Positions 1-6,781 of a stretch of DNA of 7,619 nt are shown here, one piece after another (within the stretch, counting starts at the first letter, position 1; each line of letters starts with the position of its first letter). The notes under the pieces were generated by a model, which did no database searches, was not told the DNA's origin, and saw only the letters and a list, made by a program, of their open reading frames with translations. Source of the stretch: an uncultured Porphyromonadaceae bacterium (GTDB taxonomy: Bacteria > Bacteroidota > Bacteroidia > Bacteroidales > Muribaculaceae). The translations under genes were made by a program, and so were the position numbers. The stretch spans positions 1 through 7,619 of the forward strand of contig CAMWOD010000039.1 in assembly GCA_947175715.1 (NCBI GenBank), given 5' to 3'.

Positions 1-458
1 ATATAGGCAAAGTGCCCGACGATGAGCCAGAACTGCCGCACGCTATCCTGGGTATGAAACTCGCCGAGAAATACAAAGAAAAGCCTGAGATTTGCAACGC
101 TATCGGCGCTCACCACGATGAAGTGGAGATGACCTCGCTGCTTGCTCCCATCGTACAAGTGTGCGACGCCATTTCGGGAGCTCGTCCCGGCGCTCGCCGC
201 GAGATAGTGGAGGCCTACATCAAACGTCTCAACGACCTCGAGCAATTGGCCATGTCTTATCCCGGCGTAATAAAGACCTATGCCATCCAGGCAGGCCGTG
301 AATTGCGCGTGATAGTAGGTGCTGATAAGATCGACGATGTCGAAACCGAAAAACTATCGGCCGAAATAGCCAAGCGCATTCAGGACGAGATGACCTACCC
401 CGGACAGGTGAAGATCACCGTAATCCGCGAGACTCGTGCAGTAAGCTTCGCCAAATAG
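1..458 (+). CDS. rny: Ribonuclease Y, C-terminal part (5' end outside window)
   Basis: This is the last 151 codons of RNase Y, the endoribonuclease that starts mRNA decay; the family is membrane-anchored through an N-terminal helix that is not in this window. The reading frame is open from base 3 with no stop, and the protein is already inside the HD domain, so the GTG at base 12 is an internal Val codon and not a start. Visible landmarks, numbered from the first full codon, are IGKVPDDEPELPH (1-13), AHHDE (36-40), VCDAISGARPGARRE (53-67, whose Asp55 is probably the last metal ligand of the HD site), IQAGRE (95-100) and the end VIRETRAVSFAK (140-151). From memory, B. subtilis RNase Y ends almost identically. 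The HD dipeptide itself, the KH domain and the anchor lie upstream. The gene stops 9 bases before ricT, with which it is probably co-transcribed. Identification is very secure. Confidence 0.96.
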   Translation, partial: IGKVPDDEPELPHAILGMKLAEKYKEKPEICNAIGAHHDEVEMTSLLAPIVQVCDAISGARPGARREIVEAYIKRLNDLEQLAMSYPGVIKTYAIQAGRELRVIVGADKIDDVETEKLSAEIAKRIQDEMTYPGQVKITVIRETRAVSFAK

Positions 459-467
459 TGACTCGCA

Positions 468-1730
468 ATGGCTGAAATCAACAACGATAAGCCCTTAAAA
501 CCCGAGGAAAGCGCCAAGGAGAGCCGTTGCGCATGCCCGCGCAAAGTAGCTTCGGGCCCGCGAGGCAAGCTCACATGCCACAACTGGCTTGAGGATATCC
601 CCGGCGGATATACCGATTGCGACATGGTGGAGGTGCAGTTTAAGAACACTCGCAAAGGGTACTATAAAAATTCAAACAACCTCCAGCTCGAAATCGGCGA
701 CTGGGTGGCTGTGGAGTCCAGCCCCGGGCACGACATCGGGCAAGTGACACTCACCGGCTCACTGGTGCGCCTGCAGATGCTCAAGGCTCGCATCAAGCCC
801 GATGCCGAGACGCGCCGAGTGTTCCGACTGGCCAAGCCTGCCGACATAGAGAAGTTTGAGGAAGCTCGTGCCCGCGAGCACGACACAATGATCCGCGCCC
901 GCAAGATAGCCGAAGACCTCAACCTCAAGATGAAGATAGGCGACGTAGAGTATCAAGGTGATGGCAACAAAGCCATATTCTACTATATAGCCGACGAACG
1001 AGTAGACTTCCGCCAACTCATCAAGGTACTGGCCGAAACATTCCGCGTGCGAATTGAGATGAAGCAGATTGGAGCACGACAGGAGGCAGGACGCATCGGC
1101 GGCATTGGCCCGTGCGGACGTACGCTATGCTGCGCCACATGGATGACATCGTTTGTCTCTGTGGCCACAAGCGCTGCCCGCTTTCAGGACCTCTCGCTCA
1201 ATCCACAGAAACTCGCCGGCCAATGCGCCAAGCTGAAATGTTGCCTCAACTTCGAGGTGGATGCCTATGTGGAGAGTGTGAAGAAACTGCCGCCGCGCGA
1301 AATACGCCTCGAAACCACCGACCACACCTACTTCCACTTCAAGACCGACATCTTCAAGGGTGAAATCACCTACTCTACCGACAAGAATATCGCAGCCAAC
1401 CTTGTCACCATCGACGCCAAGCGGGCATTCGAGGTGATAGCGATGAACAAGAATGGTGAAAAGCCGCTGAAACTTGAAAGGGAGGGAGCGCCCAATGTCG
1501 AGAAGACCAAGGAGTTTGGCGACATCATAGGTCAAGACTCACTGACCCGATTCGACAAGAAAAAGCGACGAAAAGGGCAGCGCAACAACAATAATGACGC
1601 GCAACGCAACAACGGCGACCAACAGCCCCGCAACAATCGCCAGCAAGGACGACAACAACGCAAGCCCAACAACGTCAACCAGCAACAGCATCGTCCACCA
1701 CGTCAACCAAAGTCCGACAACAATGCGTAA
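468..1730 (+). CDS. ricT: RicT/YaaT-like PSP1-domain protein, Fe-S complex subunit
   Basis: A 420-residue protein of the PSP1/RicT family. In B. subtilis, RicT (YaaT) forms an Fe-S-containing complex with RicA and RicF that binds RNase Y and directs maturation of selected mRNAs; that role is inferred here. The PSP1 core starts near residue 55 (VEVQFKNTRKGYY, then SPGHDIG at 85-91). The diagnostic cysteine motif is GIGPCGRTLCC (212-222) followed by GQCAKLKCC (251-259). The cysteines are C216, C221, C222, C253, C258 and C259, with spacings matching the B. subtilis cluster ligands as I recall them. Four more cysteines sit in the N-terminus (C21, C23, C37, C51). Residues 364-420 form a basic Asn/Gln-rich tail that is probably disordered. 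The protein is longer than the roughly 275-residue Bacillus form because of both ends. The ATG is 9 bases after the rny stop with no Shine-Dalgarno sequence. The 3' end overlaps gldH by 8 bases. Confidence 0.93.
   Translation: MAEINNDKPLKPEESAKESRCACPRKVASGPRGKLTCHNWLEDIPGGYTDCDMVEVQFKNTRKGYYKNSNNLQLEIGDWVAVESSPGHDIGQVTLTGSLVRLQMLKARIKPDAETRRVFRLAKPADIEKFEEARAREHDTMIRARKIAEDLNLKMKIGDVEYQGDGNKAIFYYIADERVDFRQLIKVLAETFRVRIEMKQIGARQEAGRIGGIGPCGRTLCCATWMTSFVSVATSAARFQDLSLNPQKLAGQCAKLKCCLNFEVDAYVESVKKLPPREIRLETTDHTYFHFKTDIFKGEITYSTDKNIAANLVTIDAKRAFEVIAMNKNGEKPLKLEREGAPNVEKTKEFGDIIGQDSLTRFDKKKRRKGQRNNNNDAQRNNGDQQPRNNRQQGRQQRKPNNVNQQQHRPPRQPKSDNNA
1557..1727 (+). other. Basic Asn/Gln-rich low-complexity tail of RicT
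   Basis: The DNA is a run of CAA/AAC-rich triplets encoding RicT residues 364-420. By my count these 57 residues hold 13 Asn, 12 Gln and 16 Lys/Arg against only 3 Asp. It opens with KKKRRK and continues with short mixed N, Q and R blocks. No exact tandem repeat unit is evident. Such composition normally means a disordered, positively charged segment that could bind RNA; that function is inference. The +1 frame stays open through this stretch, which explains why the gldH frame appears to extend far upstream of its real start. Confidence 0.8.
1723..1730 (+). other. ricT/gldH stop-start overlap (ATGCGTAA)
   Basis: The gldH ATG lies inside the final codons of ricT, and the ricT TAA is five bases downstream of that ATG's first base. 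Such short overlaps commonly give translational coupling, where terminating ribosomes re-initiate on the next gene. No Shine-Dalgarno-like purine tract precedes the ATG. Coupling itself is inference. Confidence 0.5.
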
Positions 1731-2181
1731 CCTGCTTATCATAGCCTTATTATCACTGTGCTTGGGGAGTTGCCTCCCCGGGCACAATGATTATAGCGAC
1801 TACAAGCAACTCCCGGTCGACGGGTGGGCTTATAACGACCCCGTAACCTTTAATATCACTGGTGAAGACTCTATAGTCGATGGAACATTATCGCTTGGCC
1901 TGCGACACTCCAACGCATATCCCTACTCGGTGCTCTATCTCGAAATAGCTTACGAAGACACCACAGGCACCACACACCTCGATACGCTCAACATCAAGAT
2001 GGCCGACAACTATGGCCGCTGGCACGGCAAGGGTGTGGGCACCGACTTCCAGCTCGTCGACACCATCAATACACGATTTACACGCATAAACAATGCGCCT
2101 GTGAGATTGCGCCATATAATGCGTGTCGATACCCTGCGCGGCATCGATATGGTGGGGATAGAGTTCATACAGAACAAATAA
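1723..2181 (+). CDS. gldH: GldH-family lipoprotein
   Basis: A 152-residue lipoprotein. In Flavobacterium, GldH is needed for gliding, but homologues are widespread in non-gliding Bacteroidota, where the role is unknown. The start chosen is the ATG at 1723 because it gives a textbook type II signal peptide: MRNLLIIALLSLCLGSC, with lipobox LGSC and lipid-bearing Cys17. The frame is open back to 1594, but that extension is read out of the RicT low-complexity tail and would bury the signal. Family features after the Cys are SDYKQLPVDGW (25-35), an LGLRHSNAYPYSVLYLEI strand pair (58-75), DTLNIKMAD (86-94), GKGVG (101-105), and near the C-terminus RHIMRVDTLRGIDMVGI (130-146). No acidic export signal directly follows Cys17, so it may stay on the periplasmic face. 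It overlaps ricT by 8 bases and lies 8 bases before the next gene. Confidence 0.85.
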   Translation: MRNLLIIALLSLCLGSCLPGHNDYSDYKQLPVDGWAYNDPVTFNITGEDSIVDGTLSLGLRHSNAYPYSVLYLEIAYEDTTGTTHLDTLNIKMADNYGRWHGKGVGTDFQLVDTINTRFTRINNAPVRLRHIMRVDTLRGIDMVGIEFIQNK

Positions 2182-2189
2182 AACTTGAG

Positions 2190-3389
2190 ATGGAAAATAT
2201 GTACTCACAGACTCTCATGCTACTTCCGCCTGACGAGCTCTCGCTCAGGATTTCTCGTCTACAAAGCCTCATGGCCGACAAATCGTTGCAAGCCATACTT
2301 GTCAACGACCTGACCAACCTGTATTACCTCACCGGGCGAGTGTACTTAGGGTACGCTTATATACCTGCCGAGGGATCGCCAATATTTTTCGTTAAACGCC
2401 CCGTTGAACTCGACGGTGAACTTGTGGCTTATATCCGCAAGCCTGAGGAGATACCATCAGCACTTGAGAAATTGGGAATTAAGACCCCTGCTCATATCGG
2501 TCTGGAAATGGGCACAACGGCCTACGATACCATCATAAGGCTACAAAAGCTCTTCCCTAACGCCGTAACTGCCGACGCTTCACCACTGTTGCGTCAATGC
2601 CGCTCGGTTAAGACACCTTACGAAATAAAAATGCTCGAAATATCGGGTAAACACCATACAATGGTTTACCGTCGCATCCCATCGCTATTCGTACCAGGGA
2701 TGTCGGACATTGAGCTTCAGATAGAGATTGAGCGCCTGAGTCGCCGCGAGGGGTGCCTGGGGCAATTTCGCATTTCGGGCGACACTATGGAGCTATTCAT
2801 GGGCAATGTGATTGCCGGAGATAATGCTGACGCTCCTTCACCCTACGATTTCGCTATGGGTGGTGCCGGTGTTGATCCATCGCTCCCTGTCGGAGCCAAC
2901 GGCACACTGCTGCGCCAAGGAATGACGGTAATGGTCGATGTCAATGGCAACTATACCGGCTACATGACCGATATGACACGCACATTCACCGTAGGGCATA
3001 TACCCGAAATCGCCGTAAAAGCCCACGAAACTTCTATAAGAATACATCGTGAACTATGCAAGTTGGGACGACCAGGCACTGAAGCAAAAGCCCTCTACCA
3101 ACATGCTATGGCAATTGTAGAAGAAGCCGGGCTGGCGCAGTACTACATGGGGCATCGGCAACATGCAGGCTTCATAGGCCACGGCATCGGCATTGAGGTA
3201 AACGAGCTGCCAGTGATTGCTCCTCGCAGCCGTGATATAATCGCTGAGAATAATGTAATAGCACTTGAACCCAAATTTGTAATACCCCAAGTCGGTGCCG
3301 TGGGCATAGAAAACACCTATGTGGTCACCGCCGAATCATGGCGTTGTATCACCAACGCTCCTGAGGAGCTGATTGATCTTGAGGGTTGA
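2190..3389 (+). CDS. M24-family metallopeptidase (Xaa-Pro peptidase-like)
   Basis: A 399-residue, probably cytoplasmic protein with a creatinase-type N-terminal domain (about 20-145) and a pita-bread M24 catalytic domain (about 150-395). All five metal ligands are present: D250 (VMVDVNG), D261 (YMTDMTRTF, the usual 11-residue spacing), H331 (IGHGIG), E360 (ALEPK) and E374 (GIENTY). A di-metal active enzyme is therefore likely. The two accessory histidines of classic Xaa-Pro dipeptidases are changed: the VHE motif after the metal His reads VNE (N338), and the position four before H331 is Gly. I therefore call only the family; cleavage of Xaa-Pro dipeptides is possible but unproven. The start is the ATG at 2190, 8 bases after gldH, in an A-rich leader without a Shine-Dalgarno sequence; an in-frame ATG three codons later is an alternative. 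It fits the operon by spacing, but its functional tie to the RNA genes is unclear. Confidence 0.9.
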   Translation: MENMYSQTLMLLPPDELSLRISRLQSLMADKSLQAILVNDLTNLYYLTGRVYLGYAYIPAEGSPIFFVKRPVELDGELVAYIRKPEEIPSALEKLGIKTPAHIGLEMGTTAYDTIIRLQKLFPNAVTADASPLLRQCRSVKTPYEIKMLEISGKHHTMVYRRIPSLFVPGMSDIELQIEIERLSRREGCLGQFRISGDTMELFMGNVIAGDNADAPSPYDFAMGGAGVDPSLPVGANGTLLRQGMTVMVDVNGNYTGYMTDMTRTFTVGHIPEIAVKAHETSIRIHRELCKLGRPGTEAKALYQHAMAIVEEAGLAQYYMGHRQHAGFIGHGIGIEVNELPVIAPRSRDIIAENNVIALEPKFVIPQVGAVGIENTYVVTAESWRCITNAPEELIDLEG

Positions 3390-3399
3390 CACACGTTTT

Positions 3400-4914
3400 A
3401 TGCTTACTAAGAAAATATTCCGTACCGTAGGAGAAGTCGCCGACAAGCTGGGCCTCGAATGCTATGTTGTGGGTGGCTATGTGCGCGACTTGCTGCTGCA
3501 CCGCCACTCCAAGGATATCGATTTCGTGACAGTAGGAAGCGGCATCGAGTTAGCTGAGCGACTGTGTAAGGAGCTTGGACGTGGCGCTCGTGTGAATATA
3601 TTCCGCACTTACGGCACCGCCCAAGTAAAATGGCACGATACCGAACTCGAGTTTGTTGGCGCACGTAAAGAGTCGTATCAACGTGAATCGCGCAACCCCA
3701 TCGTTGAGGATGGTACTCTCGACGACGACCTCTCACGCCGCGACTTCACCATCAATGCCATGGCCATACGTGTAAATGCCGACCATTTCGATGAATTGGT
3801 CGACAAGTTCAACGGCCTTGAAGATCTCAACAACGGATTGATACGCACACCGCTCGATCCTGACATCACATTCAGCGACGACCCGCTGAGGATGATGCGC
3901 GCCATCCGATTTGCCACTCAGTTGCAATTCACCATTGTTCCAGAGACACTTCAGGCTATTACACGCAACGCCCACCGTATCGACATCATCACACGCGAGC
4001 GTATCGTCACCGAATGGATGAAGATGATGGAATCGCCTAAACCATCCATCGGGTGGAGATTGCAGGCCGAAACCGGGCTCCTCAAATTGACATTTCCGGC
4101 CCTTGACGCCCTGAGAGGAGTTGATGTGGTGAAAGGGAGAGCTCACAAGGACAATTTCGACCACACGATGCAGGTGCTTGACAAAGTGGCCGAGCAGTCA
4201 GATAACGTATGGTTGCGCTGGGGTGCATTGCTTCACGACATCGCCAAACCCGTGACCAAACGCTGGGATGACTCGATAGGATGGACTTTCCACAACCACA
4301 ACTTCATAGGCGCGAAGATGATACCCCGCCTATTCCGCGACATGAAGATGCCGCAGAACGAGAATATGAAGTATGTGCAGAAACTCGTGGAGCTCCACAT
4401 GCGTCCTATCGCCCTCGTGGAGGATGGTGTTACCGACAGCGCTGTACGCCGTCTGCTGGTCGACGCCGGCAACGACATCGACGACCTTATGACCTTGTGC
4501 CGAGCCGACATCACATCTAAAAACAAGGAAAAAGTAAAGCGTTTTCTTGCCAACTTCGACGCTGTGGTACAACGTATGGCCGAAATTGAGGAGAAAGACC
4601 AGCTACGCAACTGGCAGCCACCGGTCGACGGTATAGAAATTATGGAGACATTCGGGCTCAAATCAAGTCCGATCGTCGGAGTGATCAAAGACACCGTACG
4701 CAATGCCATACTCGACGGCAACATACCCAACGACCGTGATGAGGCGCTCCGTATCATGCATCAGACCGCACGTGATATCGTGGCCGACCCCGCCGGCACT
4801 ATAGCCTCAGTGCTCGAGGGTGAAACCCGTGAGACCAAACGCTTGGCCATGACACAAATGCTCGAGCGCGACATCCAATTGCTGGCCCAAAAAATCGCAA
4901 CATTTAATGCCTAA
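3400..4914 (+). CDS. cca: CCA-adding tRNA nucleotidyltransferase with HD domain
   Basis: A 504-residue enzyme that builds or repairs the CCA end of tRNA from CTP and ATP. Family landmarks in order: GGYVRD (25-30) and DIDF (39-42), with catalytic Asp39 and Asp41; EFVGARKESY (84-93); RRDFTINAMA (113-122); the nucleotide-selection region DPLRMMRAIRFA (161-172); then an HD phosphohydrolase domain with H255, H279-D280, H298, H333 and D370. The HD residues are intact, so phosphatase or phosphodiesterase activity is plausible. A poly(A) polymerase of the same superfamily is the alternative, but the sequence closely resembles Bacteroidales CCA enzymes. The frame runs back to a TTG at 3373 inside the preceding gene, but the ATG at 3400, 10 bases after that gene's stop, puts the N-terminus where the family has it. 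Residues from about 455 form an extra, mostly helical C-terminal tail. The last 8 bases overlap the next gene. Confidence 0.93.
   Translation: MLTKKIFRTVGEVADKLGLECYVVGGYVRDLLLHRHSKDIDFVTVGSGIELAERLCKELGRGARVNIFRTYGTAQVKWHDTELEFVGARKESYQRESRNPIVEDGTLDDDLSRRDFTINAMAIRVNADHFDELVDKFNGLEDLNNGLIRTPLDPDITFSDDPLRMMRAIRFATQLQFTIVPETLQAITRNAHRIDIITRERIVTEWMKMMESPKPSIGWRLQAETGLLKLTFPALDALRGVDVVKGRAHKDNFDHTMQVLDKVAEQSDNVWLRWGALLHDIAKPVTKRWDDSIGWTFHNHNFIGAKMIPRLFRDMKMPQNENMKYVQKLVELHMRPIALVEDGVTDSAVRRLLVDAGNDIDDLMTLCRADITSKNKEKVKRFLANFDAVVQRMAEIEEKDQLRNWQPPVDGIEIMETFGLKSSPIVGVIKDTVRNAILDGNIPNDRDEALRIMHQTARDIVADPAGTIASVLEGETRETKRLAMTQMLERDIQLLAQKIATFNA
4907..4914 (+). other. cca/U32 stop-start overlap (ATGCCTAA)
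   Basis: The U32 gene's ATG lies within the last two codons of cca. The layout is the same as at ricT/gldH: an Asn-Ala-stop ending in which the ATG is read in the shifted frame. It suggests translational coupling of the CCA enzyme and the RlhA-like protein; this is inference. Confidence 0.5.
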
Positions 4915-6781
4915 GCCTCGTCCAATCGAACTCCTTGCCCCGGCTCGCAACGCCGAAATCGCTATCGCAGCCATCGATTGCGGTGCCGATGCAATATACA
5001 TCGGTGCACCTCGACATGGAGCAAGAGCTTCGGCCACCAACACCATCGACGATATAACCCGCGTGGTAAAGCACGCTCATCAATTCTCAGCAAGAGTTTA
5101 TGTAACCGTCAACACCATCATTTACGATGACGAAATAGCCGATGTGGAGCAGATGATAGCTCAGCTATACCACATCGGGGTTGACGCTCTGATAGTGCAA
5201 GATATGGGGATACTGCGCATGAACATACCACCCATCGCACTTCACGCAAGCACTCAATGCGATACCCGCGACGCTGCCAAAGCACATTTTCTCGAAGAAG
5301 TGGGTTTCAGCCAGATAGTGCTTGCACGAGAACTTTCACTCGATGAAATCAGAGAGATTCATTCGCAGGTGAAAGTGCCGCTTGAGGCATTCGTACACGG
5401 AGCGCTTTGTGTGAGCTACAGTGGCGACTGCCATGCCAGTTGGGCACTGAAGGGGCGTTCGGCCAACCGCGGCGAGTGTGCACAAATATGCCGACTGCCC
5501 TGGCGCCTTACCGACGCTCAAGGTCATCTAATCAACACACCACAGGGTGAGCATCTGCTATCGCTACGCGACATGAATCGCTCCGATTCTATTGAGGAGA
5601 TGCTCGAAGCCGGCATATCATCATTCAAAATCGAAGGGCGCCTCAAAGATATTGACTATGTAAAAAATGTAGTGACTTTCTATCGGCGTCGCATCGATGA
5701 GATTATTGCACGAAATCCCGAAAAATACTGTAGGCAATCACTTGGCGTGAGCAACATCGATTTAAAGCCCGACTTGTCTCGCTCGTTCAACCGAGGTTAC
5801 ACTGATTATTTTCTTCATGGCAATCCTTCCAAAGGCATAGCATCAACCGCATCGCCAAAATCGATCGGTGAACGTGTAGGGAGAGTGGTAAGCACCAAAG
5901 GTGGTGTCATAGTCGCCACTCTCACCTCGAAGCTCACCAATGGTGACGGACTGGGGTATTTCTCCAAAGATGGCGTTTTTCACGGATTCCGACTCAACCG
6001 TGTGGACGGCACAAAACTATACCCTGCTGGAGATGTAAATATCGCACCCGGCACTATCTTATGGCGCAACCGCAATAAAAGTTGGGATGATGCCATGCAG
6101 CGCGCCACCCCTGAGCGCACCATACCAATCACTATGGAACTGAGGGCAGCTAAAACCGACACGATAGCGCTCGACATCAGCTATCGTCGGGTCGATGGTA
6201 CATCGGCCACAGTGACCACCACGCTGCAACAGGAATATACCGAAGCTAAAACGCCACAAGAGGCTCAACGACTACGTGTGTTGGGAAAACTGGGAGACAC
6301 AATTTTTAAACTTGAAAATTTCAACGACCTCCTGGGCGACAGGTTTATCCCAGCCTCTACTCTCACACAACTGCGCCGCAACGGCATTGAACTGCTCAAC
6401 CGAACCATAAACATTACACACCCATATTCATACCGCCGCAAAGAGAATAGCGACGCACCCCTGCCTCATGGCACCAATATCACCTACCACGATAACGTGG
6501 CCAACAGGCTTGCCCGGCAATTTTACGCAGAGCATGGTGCCACATCGATAGAACCTGCTCTCGAAACACAAAAAGGGAGCATCGACAACACTCGCATTAT
6601 GACCACCCGATACTGCCTGCGACGCGAACTTGGAGCTTGCCTGAAAACCAAAGACGCTCATAAACTCCCTACTGGCGACCTGTATCTTACCAACGGACCG
6701 ATGCGTCTACGACTTCATTGCGATTGCGCAGCATGCCGCATGACAATTCACACCTGTCATAGTGTGCCCGAGTCAAGATAA
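4907..6781 (+). CDS. U32-family protein with DUF3656 region, RlhA-like
   Basis: A 624-residue U32 protein. Although named a peptidase family, its studied bacterial members are RNA hydroxylation enzymes: TrhP for tRNA wobble uridine and RlhA (E. coli YdcP, about 650 residues) for C2501 of 23S rRNA. Length and architecture fit RlhA rather than the shorter TrhP. A TIM-barrel-like N-domain opens with ELLAPARN (8-15) and GADAIYIGAP (26-35). The U32 signature is at 160-178 (E160, F162, G165, C168, G173, C175, S178), followed by C191 and C195 in RGECAQIC; these four cysteines probably hold an Fe-S cluster. FKIEGRLKD (240-248) is also typical. A middle beta-rich DUF3656-like region spans about 310-500, and a C-terminal Cys cluster follows (C570, C578, C605, C607, C610). 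The exact RNA target is inference. The start overlaps cca by 8 bases and the end overlaps convergent radC by 25. Confidence 0.9.
   Translation: MPKPRPIELLAPARNAEIAIAAIDCGADAIYIGAPRHGARASATNTIDDITRVVKHAHQFSARVYVTVNTIIYDDEIADVEQMIAQLYHIGVDALIVQDMGILRMNIPPIALHASTQCDTRDAAKAHFLEEVGFSQIVLARELSLDEIREIHSQVKVPLEAFVHGALCVSYSGDCHASWALKGRSANRGECAQICRLPWRLTDAQGHLINTPQGEHLLSLRDMNRSDSIEEMLEAGISSFKIEGRLKDIDYVKNVVTFYRRRIDEIIARNPEKYCRQSLGVSNIDLKPDLSRSFNRGYTDYFLHGNPSKGIASTASPKSIGERVGRVVSTKGGVIVATLTSKLTNGDGLGYFSKDGVFHGFRLNRVDGTKLYPAGDVNIAPGTILWRNRNKSWDDAMQRATPERTIPITMELRAAKTDTIALDISYRRVDGTSATVTTTLQQEYTEAKTPQEAQRLRVLGKLGDTIFKLENFNDLLGDRFIPASTLTQLRRNGIELLNRTINITHPYSYRRKENSDAPLPHGTNITYHDNVANRLARQFYAEHGATSIEPALETQKGSIDNTRIMTTRYCLRRELGACLKTKDAHKLPTGDLYLTNGPMRLRLHCDCAACRMTIHTCHSVPESR
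6740..6760. repeat. Short inverted repeat at the convergent junction
   Basis: ATGACA (6740-6745) and TGTCAT (6755-6760) are perfect inverted copies around a 9-base loop. The right arm contains the radC stop codon and the element lies inside the end of the U32 gene. There is no T-tract on either side, so it is not a canonical terminator. A six-base dyad like this is expected by chance about once in several hundred bases; only its position makes it worth noting. Confidence 0.25.

Noticed and set aside
12..14. GTG as the start of the first gene
   Set aside because: The frame is open upstream to the window edge and the protein begins in the middle of the RNase Y HD domain, so it is a truncated gene.
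1125..1535. Antisense open frame of 136 codons within ricT
   Set aside because: It lies opposite the conserved RicT core and shows no known motif. The same holds for the 143-codon frame at 3733-4164.
1594..1722. Upstream extension of the gldH frame by 43 codons
   Set aside because: It is the +1 frame of the RicT low-complexity tail, rich in Ser, Thr and Asn. Using it would place the lipoprotein signal peptide inside the protein.
1557..1727. CAA/AAC-rich stretch as a tandem repeat or CRISPR-like array
   Set aside because: There is no constant repeat unit or regular spacing. It is in-frame coding sequence for a biased protein tail.
3373..3399. TTG start for cca
   Set aside because: It lies inside the end of the M24 gene. 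The ATG at 3400 has operon-like spacing and fits the family N-terminus.
4233..4757. Antisense open frame of 174 codons within cca
   Set aside because: It is opposite highly conserved CCA/HD domain sequence, has Ser/Arg-rich composition typical of shadow frames, and shows no recognisable domain.
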